DNA of 64,000 nt from Rubrivivax sp. (GTDB lineage: Bacteria; Pseudomonadota; Gammaproteobacteria; Burkholderiales; Burkholderiaceae_C). Both the position numbers and the translations under genes were made by a program. The stretch is taken from NCBI GenBank assembly GCA_030653385.1, contig JAURZM010000076.1, forward strand, positions 62,001 to 126,000. The letters run 5' to 3'. Below, piece after piece: positions 7,734-15,618 of the stretch. The notes under the pieces are model-generated. The model saw only the letters and a program-made list of their open reading frames with translations. It ran no database searches and was not told the origin of the DNA. Each line of letters opens with the position of its first letter. The first letter of the stretch is position 1.

Positions 7734-8888
7734 TCACCTCGCCCATTCCGATGCAGCGGCCTGCGGCGCGGCCACTGCTGTGCGCACGAAGGCCTCGATG
7801 CGCTCCGGCGCCACGTTGACACCGCCCACGCCAGCCAGCAGCCCGTGCACCCGTGGTGCGTCGGGCATGCCGTACAGCGCAGCCCGAAGTTCCTGGCCCA
7901 GTACACCGCCGGTGCCGGGTGAGTGGTTGCGGTCAAGCACGATCGCGTCGCGCACGCCGGCCAGTGCCGCGCGCAGCGCCGCCACCGGCAGTGGGCGGAA
8001 CAGCCGGAGCTTGATCAGCCCCACCGGCAGACCGCCTGCGCGCAGGCGATCGACGGCCTCGCGCGCGGTGCCGCTCATGCTGCCCAGCGTGACCAGCACG
8101 CTGCTGGCGTCGTCGCAGCGGTAGCGCTCGACGACGCCCCAGCTGCGACCGGTGTGGCGGGCCCAGTCAAGGTCGGCCTCGGCGGCGGCGGTGGGCACCC
8201 GGGCCATGGCCTCGTCCAGCGCCTGCCGGTGGCGGTACCACATGTCCTGGTCGACCACGTTGCCCCAGGACTCGGGCCGGGCCGGGTCCAGCCGGTGCGG
8301 CGGGTCGTAGGGCGGCAGGTAGGCGTCGACCAGGGCCTGCGCGGGCACCGCGACCGGCTCCAGCGCATGCGACACGTAGAAAGCGTCCAGGTTGACCATC
8401 GCTGGCAGCTGCACCTGCTCGGCCACGCGGTAGGCCTGCAGCACGGTGTCCAGCGCCTCCTGCGCACTTTCGACGTAGTACTGGATCCAGCCGGTGTCGC
8501 GCTGCGAGAGGCTGTCGGTCTGGTCGGGCCAGAAGGCCCAGGGCGAAGCCACGGTCCGGTTGACATTGGCCATCACGATCGGTGCGCGAGCACCGGCCGC
8601 GTAGTGCAGCAGCTCGTGCATCAGCAGCAGGCCCTGCGACGCGGTGGCGGTGAAGACGCGCACGCCGGTCAGCGAGGCCGGGATGCAGGCCGACATCACC
8701 GAGTGCTCCGACTCGACGGTGATGATCTCGGCGTCGAACGCTCCGGCGGCCTGGAACTCGGTCAGCAGCTCCAGCACCGGGGTCTGCGGCGTGATGGGGT
8801 AGACGGGGGCGACCTTTGGGCGCGCCAGCCGTGCGCCCCAGGCCACGGCGTGGTTGCCGCTCAGCAGCACGGTGGGCTCGGGCCTCAT
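7734..8888 (-). CDS. padG: Phenylglyoxylate dehydrogenase alpha subunit (PadG)
   Basis: A 384-residue protein with the two domains of the 2-oxoacid:ferredoxin oxidoreductase alpha chain: a pyrimidine-binding domain (about 1-230, with VYPITPQTPVLELL and TATASQGLLLMHE) and a C-terminal domain (about 255-370, SVLVTLGSMSGTAREAV and VLDRNHSPG). It pairs with PadI around the thiamine cofactor. The start ATG overlaps the stop of the preceding padH/F fusion as ATGA. The conserved arginine/threonine region of pyruvate enzymes is replaced by NVNRTVASPWAFW, consistent with an aromatic 2-oxoacid. Confidence 0.87.
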   Translation of the reverse strand: MRPEPTVLLSGNHAVAWGARLARPKVAPVYPITPQTPVLELLTEFQAAGAFDAEIITVESEHSVMSACIPASLTGVRVFTATASQGLLLMHELLHYAAGARAPIVMANVNRTVASPWAFWPDQTDSLSQRDTGWIQYYVESAQEALDTVLQAYRVAEQVQLPAMVNLDAFYVSHALEPVAVPAQALVDAYLPPYDPPHRLDPARPESWGNVVDQDMWYRHRQALDEAMARVPTAAAEADLDWARHTGRSWGVVERYRCDDASSVLVTLGSMSGTAREAVDRLRAGGLPVGLIKLRLFRPLPVAALRAALAGVRDAIVLDRNHSPGTGGVLGQELRAALYGMPDAPRVHGLLAGVGGVNVAPERIEAFVRTAVAAPQAAASEWAR

Positions 8889-10534
8889 CGCGTCTCCTCC
8901 TCCATCAGCATCGATCCGGTCGGGCATTCGCGCACGCACAGGCCGCAGCCCTTGCAGTAGTCGGCGTCCACGGTGTAGCCCGCGCCTTCGTGGCGCACCG
9001 CGAGATCGGGGCACCAGGTCACGCAGAGGTCGCACTGGATGCAACGCCCACACGAATAGCAGCGTTGCGCCTCGGCCAGCGCCTGCGCCGGCACCAGGCC
9101 CAGTTGCACCTCACCACCGCTGGCGAGCCGTTCTTGCGGCGAGCGCCGTGCCGCGGCAACGCGGGGTGCCGACGCGTGGGCCCAGGTGGCGATGGCCTGC
9201 AACGGCACCGGCTCGTGTGTGGCGCAGACTGCCGCCACCTCACCCAGCAGGGTGCGGTGAATGGCCAGCGCGGCCCGCCGCCCCATGCCCACGGCTTCGG
9301 TGACGTAGCGCAAATCGCTGGCGAGATCGCCCCCGGCCCAGACGCCGGGCAGGGCGGTGGCGCCGTCGGCGGCGATGGCGAGCCGACGGCCCGCGGCCGG
9401 CAGTCGCCCGGCAAACGGTGCGAGGTCGGGGTCCTGGCCGATCGAAACGATCAGTGCGTCGGCCGCGAGCACGAAGTCGGTACCTGCGATGGCTTCGACA
9501 CGCGCGAGACGGTGCTGGGTGGCGGCTTCGAAGCACACACGTCGCAGCGTCAGCCGCAGGCCACCCGGCAGCGGATCCAGTTGCGCCAGCATCGCCCCGT
9601 CGACCAGCATGGTGCCTTCTTCCAGCGCCTCTTCGACCTCGTCGCGCTGCGCCGGCATCTGCGCGCGAGCTTCCAGCGCCACGAGCGTCACGGCGTGGCC
9701 CGCGCGGCGAGCGCTGCGGGCCGCGTCGAGCGCAGCGCTGCCGCCACCGATCACCACCACACGCGGCCCCAGTGCCGGCGGCGTGCCGGCGTTGGCGGCG
9801 GCGAGGAATGCCGCACCCTCCAGCACCCGCGGGTCGGCCGGCAGGTCGGGCAGGTGCCGTGGCAGGGCCGCACCGGTGGCGACGAACACCGCATCGTGGC
9901 TGGCGCGCAGCGCGTCGAGTGCGGCCGGCTGGTGCAGCGGGTGCTCGAGGTGCAGCTCGATGCCAAGTGCCACGATGCGCGCGATCTCCGCGTCCAGCAC
10001 CTCACGTGCAAGCCGGTAGGCCGGGATGCCGTGTCGCATCAACCCGCCCAGCGTGGAGCGCGATTCGTACAGCGAGACGCGCCAACCGCGCCGGCGCAGT
10101 TGGAAGGCCGCCGACAGCCCGGCCGGCCCGCCGCCGACGATGGCGACATGCCCGGTGCGTTCGAGCGCCGGTGGCGCGAAGGCCCAGCTCTCGGCCAGCG
10201 CACGGTCGCCGGCAAAACGTTCGAGCTGGCAGATCGACACCGCCCCATCCACCGGGCCGCGGTTGCAGACGCTCTCGCAGGGGTGGTGGCAGACCCGGCC
10301 GGCGATGGCTGGGAATGGGTTGTGGCGCGTCAGCACGTCCCAGGCGGCGCGCCAGTCGCCAGCGCGGGCCAGGCCGATCCACTCGGCGATCTCGCCGCCC
10401 ACCGGGCAGGCGGCGTGGCAGGGCGACGGGGCCTCGATGTGGCGCGGCAACGCCGCGCGCCAGGTTCCGGTCTTGAAGACTTCGGTGCTGCCGGTGGTCC
10501 AGATCGGCTGCACGGTGCCAGGCCGCGCGCTCAT
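8885..10534 (-). CDS. padH: Phenylglyoxylate dehydrogenase electron-transfer subunit, PadH fused to PadF-like ferredoxin
   Basis: A 549-residue protein of the GltD-like iron-sulfur flavoprotein type. N-terminal cysteines C39, C43, C82, C86 and C90 resemble the GltD cluster region; an FAD site lies at 131-141 (IVGGGPAGLSA) and a NAD(P) site at 261-267 (VIGGGSA). The last 60 residues are a separate dicluster ferredoxin with C492/495/498/501/504/508 and C527/530/533/537. In Azoarcus evansii the flavoprotein (PadH) and a small ferredoxin subunit (PadF) are separate; here one chain carries both. It should pass electrons from the alpha/beta core to NAD+. The ATG overlaps the padE stop by one base. 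Confidence 0.83.
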   Translation of the reverse strand: MSARPGTVQPIWTTGSTEVFKTGTWRAALPRHIEAPSPCHAACPVGGEIAEWIGLARAGDWRAAWDVLTRHNPFPAIAGRVCHHPCESVCNRGPVDGAVSICQLERFAGDRALAESWAFAPPALERTGHVAIVGGGPAGLSAAFQLRRRGWRVSLYESRSTLGGLMRHGIPAYRLAREVLDAEIARIVALGIELHLEHPLHQPAALDALRASHDAVFVATGAALPRHLPDLPADPRVLEGAAFLAAANAGTPPALGPRVVVIGGGSAALDAARSARRAGHAVTLVALEARAQMPAQRDEVEEALEEGTMLVDGAMLAQLDPLPGGLRLTLRRVCFEAATQHRLARVEAIAGTDFVLAADALIVSIGQDPDLAPFAGRLPAAGRRLAIAADGATALPGVWAGGDLASDLRYVTEAVGMGRRAALAIHRTLLGEVAAVCATHEPVPLQAIATWAHASAPRVAAARRSPQERLASGGEVQLGLVPAQALAEAQRCYSCGRCIQCDLCVTWCPDLAVRHEGAGYTVDADYCKGCGLCVRECPTGSMLMEEETR

Positions 10535-11091
10535 CACGCGGCCTCCGGGCGCAACCAGGCCCCGGCCTGGTTCCAGCCGTCCTCGCAGGCGGCCAGGTTC
10601 TGGGCATGCAGCTTGGGCGATCGTTCGGTCAGCGTGGCCCCCAGCACCTCGAGTGAAGGCGCGCCGACTGCCCGTGCCAGGCTGCCCAGCAGCGCCGAGT
10701 TGACGATGCGGCCCAGCCCGCGCCGCTGCGAGATCGCCAGCGCGTTGACCGGGACAACGCGCCGCCCGGGCAGGCTGCGCGCAAAGTCCGCCGGCGTGCG
10801 TGCCGAGTTGACGACGATCACGGTGGCCGCACCCGCCCTGGCCATCAGCGGGCCGTCCAGCAGGCTGGCGTCGAAGCACAGGATCGCATCGGCGCACTCG
10901 ATGTCGCAACGCAGCCGGATCGGCCGGTCGTCGACGCGCAGGAACGAGCTGACCGGCGTGCCGCGTCGCGCGCCACCGTAGGTCGCAAAACACTGCACCT
11001 GGCGGCCGTCAGCGAAGAAGGCTGCGGCGAGAAGATTGCCGGCGGTTTGGGCACCTTGCCCGCCGCGGCCCTGGATGACGATCTGCAGCAT
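10534..11091 (-). CDS. padE: Phenylglyoxylate dehydrogenase gamma subunit (PadE)
   Basis: A 185-residue gamma subunit of the 2-oxoacid:acceptor oxidoreductase family, with the diagnostic start IQGRGGQGAQTAGNLLA, the YGGARRGTPVSS block and FDASLLDG. It probably binds coenzyme A side elements of the reaction and completes the PadEFGHI complex that turns phenylglyoxylate into benzoyl-CoA. It is seven bases downstream of badI and overlaps the next gene, so it belongs to the long operon that starts at korA. Confidence 0.87.
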   Translation of the reverse strand: MLQIVIQGRGGQGAQTAGNLLAAAFFADGRQVQCFATYGGARRGTPVSSFLRVDDRPIRLRCDIECADAILCFDASLLDGPLMARAGAATVIVVNSARTPADFARSLPGRRVVPVNALAISQRRGLGRIVNSALLGSLARAVGAPSLEVLGATLTERSPKLHAQNLAACEDGWNQAGAWLRPEAA

Positions 11092-11098
11092 GTCGGTC

Positions 11099-11881
11099 CT
11101 ATCGCGTGTGGCGGCGGAAGTCGGGTGCGCGCTTTTCCTGGAACGCGCGCACGCCCTCGCGCGACTCCTCGGTGTCGTAGTAGAGCTTCAGCGCGTACAG
11201 GCCCAAGCCGGCGATGCCGGCCTGGTGTGCGGTGTCCATGTTGAAGGAGCGCTTGGCAATCGCCAGCGCGGTCGGGCTGCGTTCGGCGATCTCGTCACAC
11301 CAGCGCTGGACCTCGGCGTCGAGTTGTTCGTGCGGCACGACGGCATTGACCAGGCCCATCGCCAGCGCCTCGACGGCGCTGTAGCGGCGGCACAGATACC
11401 ACATCTCGCGCGCCTTCTTCTCGCCGACCACCCGTGCCAGCAGCGCGGTGCCGTAACCCGGGTCGACCGAGCCGACCTTCGGGCCCACCTGGCCAAAGAC
11501 CGCGCGCTCCGACGCGATCGTCAGGTCGCACAGCGTGGCCAGCACGTTGCCGCCGCCGATGGCGTAGCCCTGCACACGCGCGATGACCGGTTTGGGTGCG
11601 TCGCGGATCGCCGCGTGCAGTTCCTCCATCGGCAGGCCGATGGTGCCGCGGCCGTCGTACTGACCGGCGTGCGCCGACTGGTCGCCGCCGGTGCAGAAGG
11701 CCTTGTCGCCGGACCCGGCCAGCACGATGGCCGCCACCTCGCGATCCCAGGCCGCGCGTTGCAGGGCGTGGATCAGCTCGTCGCAGGTGCGGCCGCGGAA
11801 GGCGTTCAAACGCTCGGGCCGGTGGATCACGATCCACTCGGCGGCGCCGCGGCGCTCGATGCGCAGGTCTTCGAAGTCCAT
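11099..11881 (-). CDS. badI: 2-ketocyclohexanecarboxyl-CoA hydrolase (BadI)
   Basis: A 260-residue crotonase-family protein, the same length as Rhodopseudomonas palustris BadI, and very like it through LNAFRGRTCDELIHAL, CTGGDQSAHAGQYDGRG, GLPMEELHAAIRD and QVGPKVGSVDPGYGTA. BadI hydrolytically opens the ring of 2-ketocyclohexane-1-carboxyl-CoA to pimeloyl-CoA. MenB-like enzymes share the VGSVDPGYG segment, but BadI-specific blocks run through the whole protein. No menaquinone genes are near. It sits between ridA and padE in the kor-pad operon. Its presence together with Oah (16.7 kb) means two ring-opening chemistries are encoded. Confidence 0.88.
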   Translation of the reverse strand: MDFEDLRIERRGAAEWIVIHRPERLNAFRGRTCDELIHALQRAAWDREVAAIVLAGSGDKAFCTGGDQSAHAGQYDGRGTIGLPMEELHAAIRDAPKPVIARVQGYAIGGGNVLATLCDLTIASERAVFGQVGPKVGSVDPGYGTALLARVVGEKKAREMWYLCRRYSAVEALAMGLVNAVVPHEQLDAEVQRWCDEIAERSPTALAIAKRSFNMDTAHQAGIAGLGLYALKLYYDTEESREGVRAFQEKRAPDFRRHTR

Positions 11882-11892
11882 CGGTCGATCCT

Positions 11893-12288
11893 TCAGCGTG
11901 GCAGCACGGCGGTGGCCTCGAGCTCGACCTTGCCGGGGTGGTCCAGCAGCTCGGACACGAAGACCAGGCTCATCGCCGGGTAGTGCCGGCCCATCAGGCG
12001 GCGCCAGACGGCGCCGATCTCGCGCCGCGCGGCCAGGTAGGCCGGCTTGTCGCAGCAGTAGGCTGTGAGGCGGCCGATGTGCTCGGGCCGGCCACCCGCC
12101 GCGGCCAGCACGGCGAGCACGTTCTGCAGCGCCTGCTCGAACTGCGGCAGCAGTGCATCCGACTCGAAGACCTGCCGTGCGTTCCAGCCCACCTGGCCGG
12201 CGATGAAGACGATGCGGCCGGCGTCGGCCACAACGCCGTTGGCATACCCGATCGGAGGGCTCCAGCCTTGCGGCGTCACGATCTGCAT
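11893..12288 (-). CDS. RidA/YjgF-family protein
   Basis: A 131-residue RidA-fold protein (IVFIAGQVGWNARQVFES, ALQNVLAVLAAAGG, AMSLVFVSELLDHPGKVELEATAV). Classical RidA deaminates reactive enamines; this member has the FVSELLDHPGKVELEA ending, with no obvious RidA catalytic arginine in the usual IPxxPxxxR(A/S)xV setting, so a different small-molecule role, possibly towards unstable enol or keto intermediates of ring degradation, is conceivable. An AAGGGG ribosome site precedes the ATG. It lies between the ferritin-like gene and badI, with gaps of about 11 bases on each side. Confidence 0.85.
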   Translation of the reverse strand: MQIVTPQGWSPPIGYANGVVADAGRIVFIAGQVGWNARQVFESDALLPQFEQALQNVLAVLAAAGGRPEHIGRLTAYCCDKPAYLAARREIGAVWRRLMGRHYPAMSLVFVSELLDHPGKVELEATAVLPR

Positions 12289-12299
12289 GATGTTCCCCT

Positions 12300-12827
12300 T
12301 CAGTCGACGTGGCGCGGTGGATCGGGGTCGACCGACCAGTCGGGGCCGGGCGCCGGCACCCTGGCCAGCCAGGCCTGCACCAGGGCCACGTGCTGCGCCT
12401 CCTCGTCGCGCATCTCTTCGGCAACGCGGCGGATTGCATCGCTGCTGGCGTCGCGCGCCAGGCCCTCGAAGAAGGCCAGCGCGCGCCGCTCGGCGGCGAG
12501 CGCCAGGTTCAGGGCATGCCAGGGGTGCATCAGGTAGTGCATCTCCTCGATCGGCACAGCCTCGGGCGACTCCGGCGTGCTCCACAGGTCGCCCTGGCGC
12601 GGCACGATCACGTCCTCGGCCCAGCCCATGTCGGCCAGGATGTGCTCCACGTGGTGCTGCTCGTACTGCGCCATCTGGCGGAACAGCTGGGCGACCTCGC
12701 CGTTGTTGTGGGTCTCCATCATGTCGGCCAGCTCACCGTAGCGTGCGACGGCCTCGCGTTCGATGGCCAGTGCCTGCAGCATCAGGGCCTCGATCGAGCT
12801 CGGGGCGGTGGTGCGGGCCACGCTCAC
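12300..12827 (-). CDS. Ferritin-like di-iron protein
   Basis: A 175-residue four-helix protein with a complete di-iron ligand pattern: E23, E56-x2-H59, E113 and E143-x2-H146. The fold and motif spacing resemble bacterioferritin/rubrerythrin relatives; there is no rubredoxin or zinc-ribbon domain. The start is GTG, overlapping the korB stop as GTGA, so it is co-translated with 2-oxoglutarate:ferredoxin oxidoreductase. Likely roles are removal of peroxide or oxygen, or iron storage, near oxygen-sensitive iron-sulfur enzymes; this is inference. It is a clear paralogue of the protein at 27249-27761, sharing a C-terminal WLARVP...DP segment. Confidence 0.82.
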   Translation of the reverse strand: MSVARTTAPSSIEALMLQALAIEREAVARYGELADMMETHNNGEVAQLFRQMAQYEQHHVEHILADMGWAEDVIVPRQGDLWSTPESPEAVPIEEMHYLMHPWHALNLALAAERRALAFFEGLARDASSDAIRRVAEEMRDEEAQHVALVQAWLARVPAPGPDWSVDPDPPRHVD

Positions 12828-13657
12828 AGCTCGAACCCCGCTTCGAGCTCGGCCGGGTCGGCGTTGCCGGGCGGCTTGGGTTGGTAGGGTGCGCGGCCTC
12901 CGGCATAGAGCACGCCGATGTTGAAGCCGTCGTCGGTCATGATGCGGCGCGCCGCGCGGGCTGCGTCGTCGGTCTCGGGCACCGAGGCCGGGTGCACATG
13001 CTCGCGCCATTGCCGCTGCTCGGGCCGGAACGTCACGCACGGGCTGAGGATCTCGACGAAAGAAAACCCCGGGTGCCGCACCGCCTGCGCGATGATGGCC
13101 GCAGTGCCGTTCGGGTCGCCGGAGAAGGCGCGGGCGACGAAGTTGGCGCCCGCGGCAAGTGCGATCACCAGCGGGTGGAAGGCACGCACGCCAGTGCCGC
13201 CAGGGGCCAGCTTGTTGTCCCAGTCGGGTTCGGTGGTGGGCGAGGCCTGACCCTTGGTCATGCCGTACACATGGTTGTCCATCACCAGGTAGGTCAGGTC
13301 CACGTTGCGCCGGCAGGCGTGCAGGAAGTGGTTGCCGCCGATCGAGTAGCCGTCGCCGTCGCCACCGGCGACGATCACCGTCAGGTCCGGCCGTGCCACC
13401 TTGAGTCCCGTGCCGGCCGCCAGCGCGCGCCCGTGCACGCCGTGGAAGCCGTAGCAGCTGGTGTAGGCGGGGATGCGCGAGCTGCAGCCGATGCCCGAGA
13501 CCACCACCACCTCGTGCGGCGGCCGGCCCAGCGCTGCCAGCGCCTTGGTCAGCGAGCCCAGCACGGTGTAGTCGCCGCAGCCGGGGCACCAGATGGGCTT
13601 GCAGTCGGACTTGAAGTCGCCGGGCGTGCAGGCCGGCGGCTGGCTCATGTCGTTCAT
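12824..13657 (-). CDS. korB: 2-oxoglutarate:ferredoxin oxidoreductase beta subunit (KorB)
   Basis: A 277-residue thiamine-diphosphate subunit. Cysteines in KPIWCPGCGDY and GIGCSSRIP are typical of the beta chain, and the cofactor motif is GGDGDGYSIGGNHF followed by NHVYGMTKGQ. With KorA it oxidises 2-oxoglutarate and reduces ferredoxin. In Thauera aromatica this enzyme regenerates the ferredoxin used by benzoyl-CoA reductase, and korAB lies beside the bcr operon just as here. Its ATG overlaps the korA stop. Confidence 0.9.
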   Translation of the reverse strand: MNDMSQPPACTPGDFKSDCKPIWCPGCGDYTVLGSLTKALAALGRPPHEVVVVSGIGCSSRIPAYTSCYGFHGVHGRALAAGTGLKVARPDLTVIVAGGDGDGYSIGGNHFLHACRRNVDLTYLVMDNHVYGMTKGQASPTTEPDWDNKLAPGGTGVRAFHPLVIALAAGANFVARAFSGDPNGTAAIIAQAVRHPGFSFVEILSPCVTFRPEQRQWREHVHPASVPETDDAARAARRIMTDDGFNIGVLYAGGRAPYQPKPPGNADPAELEAGFEL

Positions 13658-15450
13658 GCCGGTTCCTCCTGGCGGACCTGGGCTGCGGCCCAGTCGATGA
13701 AGGCTGCGGCCAGCTCACCGGGGCGCAACGGCAGCGGGCCCGGACGGTGCAGCCCGCTGGCACGGCCCGGCAGCTCGGCGCGGCTGCGCAGGTAGCGCAG
13801 CAACTGGCCGCCGTGGTTCTGCTCCACCACCAGTACATGGCGCACGCCGGCCAGTGCCTGCGCCAGCGCTTCGGTACGCAGCGGCGCAAGCAGGCGCAGC
13901 ACCAGCAGCCGCAACGGCACGCCCTGCGCGGCCGCGCGTGCGATGGCCTCGCGCACGGCGCCGGTGGTCGAGCCGAAGGTGATCACCGCCAGCTCACCGC
14001 TGCCCTCCACATCGGCCCAGCGTGGGCCATAGTCGTGCTGCAGCAGCTTGCGTTCGCGTTTTTCCAGCTGGCGCCGGTGGTCGGCCGCCTGGCTGCTGGG
14101 GATGCCACGCTCGGTGTGCTCCAGGCCGTCGGCGGTGTACACCGTGCCCGGCGTGCCCGGCACGGCCATCGGCGAGACGCCCGAGGGCGTGTCCAGGTAA
14201 CGGAGGTAGGGTGCCTCGGCCGTCGCTTCGGCGAGCAGCCGCCGGGAACCGGGCCGGCCCTTCGCCGGCCGGTCGATCACCGCGCGCGACTGACCCATGA
14301 ACTGGTCCGACAGCACCAGCGCCGGCGCCTGCAGCGCCTCGGCCAGCTGCACCGCCCACTCGGTGGTGCCCAGGCAGTCGGCGATCGAGCTCGGTGCCAG
14401 CACCAGGCGCGGCGCGTCACCGGGCAGTCCGTCGACCGCGAACGAAAGATCGCTCTGCTCGCTCTTGGCCGGGATGCCGGTCGACGGGCCGCCACGCATC
14501 ACGTCGACGACCACGATCGGCACCTCGGCCGCGATCGCCAGGCCGATGCCCTCGGCCATCAATGCCAGCCCGGGGCCGGCGGTGGCGGTCAGCGAAGGCA
14601 CGCCGCCGTAGCTGGCGCCGATGATCATGTTCACCGAGGCCAGTTCGTCCTCGGCCTGCAGCAGCGTGCCGCCCACCCGGGCCAGCGCCGGCGCCATCCA
14701 CTCCAGCAGCTCAGTGGCCGGCGTGATGGGATAGGCGGCGACGAAGCGCACGCCGCCGCGGATGGCGCCACAGCCCGCGGCCTCGTTGCCCGACAGCAGC
14801 CAGCGCCCTGCTGGTGCAGAGTCCGGCGCGCGGCCGGGCGGCTGCAGTGGCAGGGGCAGCGGGCCGTCGAGCGCCGCCGCGCGCGCCATGCCTTCGCGCA
14901 GTGCCGCCAGGTTGGCCTCCAGGGCAGGCACGCTGCGCTTCCAGCTCGCGCGCAGCGCGGACTCCAGCGCGGCCGCCGGCAAGCCCGCCAGCGCACCGGC
15001 CAGGCCAAGCGCGACCATGTTGACCCAGCCCCCGGCGGCCTTGGCGGTTTTTTTCAGCGGCAGCGTGACCAGGCGTGCGCCGCTGGCGCGCATCTGCGCG
15101 GGCACCTCGCCTTCGTCACTGTCGCCCACCATCAGGCTGGTGGCCACCAGCGGGATCTCGTCGGCGAAGCGGTTCAGGTTCTGCCAGTCGATGGCCAGCA
15201 GCAGGTGGAAGTTGTCATCGAGCGTGGCCAGCGGCTCGGGGCCCAGGCGCAGCAGTGCGGCGGCCTCGCCACCACGGATCTGCGGACCGCTGGTGCGCAC
15301 CATCAGGCCGTACAGGCCGGCGCGCGCTGCGGCGTCGAGCAGCAGCGTGCCCGCCGTCATCACGCCGGCGCCGCCGCTGCCGGCCAGGGCCAGCGAAAAG
15401 CTGCGCGCCGGCGCGGCCGGAGAGGGCGTGGGATCGGAACGCGTAGCCAC
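13654..15450 (-). CDS. korA: 2-oxoglutarate:ferredoxin oxidoreductase, fused gamma-alpha subunit (KorA)
   Basis: A 598-residue chain: gamma domain first (about 15-190, starting ALAGSGGAGVMTAGTLL), then the alpha pyrimidine domain (about 215-440, AAYPITPATELLEWM and TATAGPGLALMAEG, MRGGPSTGIPAKSEQ) and a C-terminal domain. The gamma-alpha fusion and the GPSTGIPTK-like block are characteristic of 2-oxoglutarate enzymes. The start is GTG with AGGAG seven bases upstream. It heads the minus-strand operon korA-korB-ferritin-ridA-badI-padE-padH/F-padG-padI and is divergent from had, sharing a 168-base promoter region with an FNR-type box. Confidence 0.9.
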   Translation of the reverse strand: MATRSDPTPSPAAPARSFSLALAGSGGAGVMTAGTLLLDAAARAGLYGLMVRTSGPQIRGGEAAALLRLGPEPLATLDDNFHLLLAIDWQNLNRFADEIPLVATSLMVGDSDEGEVPAQMRASGARLVTLPLKKTAKAAGGWVNMVALGLAGALAGLPAAALESALRASWKRSVPALEANLAALREGMARAAALDGPLPLPLQPPGRAPDSAPAGRWLLSGNEAAGCGAIRGGVRFVAAYPITPATELLEWMAPALARVGGTLLQAEDELASVNMIIGASYGGVPSLTATAGPGLALMAEGIGLAIAAEVPIVVVDVMRGGPSTGIPAKSEQSDLSFAVDGLPGDAPRLVLAPSSIADCLGTTEWAVQLAEALQAPALVLSDQFMGQSRAVIDRPAKGRPGSRRLLAEATAEAPYLRYLDTPSGVSPMAVPGTPGTVYTADGLEHTERGIPSSQAADHRRQLEKRERKLLQHDYGPRWADVEGSGELAVITFGSTTGAVREAIARAAAQGVPLRLLVLRLLAPLRTEALAQALAGVRHVLVVEQNHGGQLLRYLRSRAELPGRASGLHRPGPLPLRPGELAAAFIDWAAAQVRQEEPA

Positions 15451-15507
15451 GGGTTACTCCTGCGCTGTTCGGTGCCCCCAGTGAAGCGGGCACGACGTGC
15501 GAAGTCG

Positions 15508-15521
15508 CTGATCTAGTTCAA
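15508..15521. promoter_or_regulatory. FNR-type box in the korA/had divergent promoter
   Basis: CTGATCTAGTTCAA matches TTGAT-N4-ATCAA at eight of ten positions. The centre is 64 bases from the korA start and about 104 from the had start, so it is best placed to activate the kor-pad operon and could serve both. In Azoarcus the benzoyl-CoA operon is activated by the FNR homologue AcpR, which gives precedent. Found by eye. Confidence 0.5.
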
Positions 15522-15563
15522 GGAATCGGAGTGCCAGCGCCGGAAAAATCTCTTTAAACCCGC

Positions 15564-15586
15564 ATTGCAGTACCGCAATACCGCAA
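15564..15586. promoter_or_regulatory. Inverted and tandem repeat, possible operator for had-bcr operon
   Basis: ATTGC-N6-GCAAT forms a perfect inverted repeat at 15564-15579, and its right half is also the first unit of a tandem repeat TACCGCAA/TACCGCAA (15571-15586). It ends about 32 bases before the had start codon, where a repressor would block the promoter. No regulator that would bind it (such as BzdR, BoxR or BcrR types) is in the window. A candidate only. Confidence 0.4.
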
Positions 15587-15618
15587 AAGACCGGGTAAAC
15601 CCCAAATGGAGACCACCG

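Noticed and set aside
8816..10981. 721-codon plus-strand frame opposite padH/F and padE
   Set aside because: Shadow of well-supported minus-strand genes; no ribosome site and no known domain.
11099..11881. Naphthoate synthase (MenB) as identity of the crotonase-family gene
   Set aside because: The shared VGSVDPGYG segment is also in BadI, the whole protein matches the BadI pattern and length, and no menaquinone genes are nearby.
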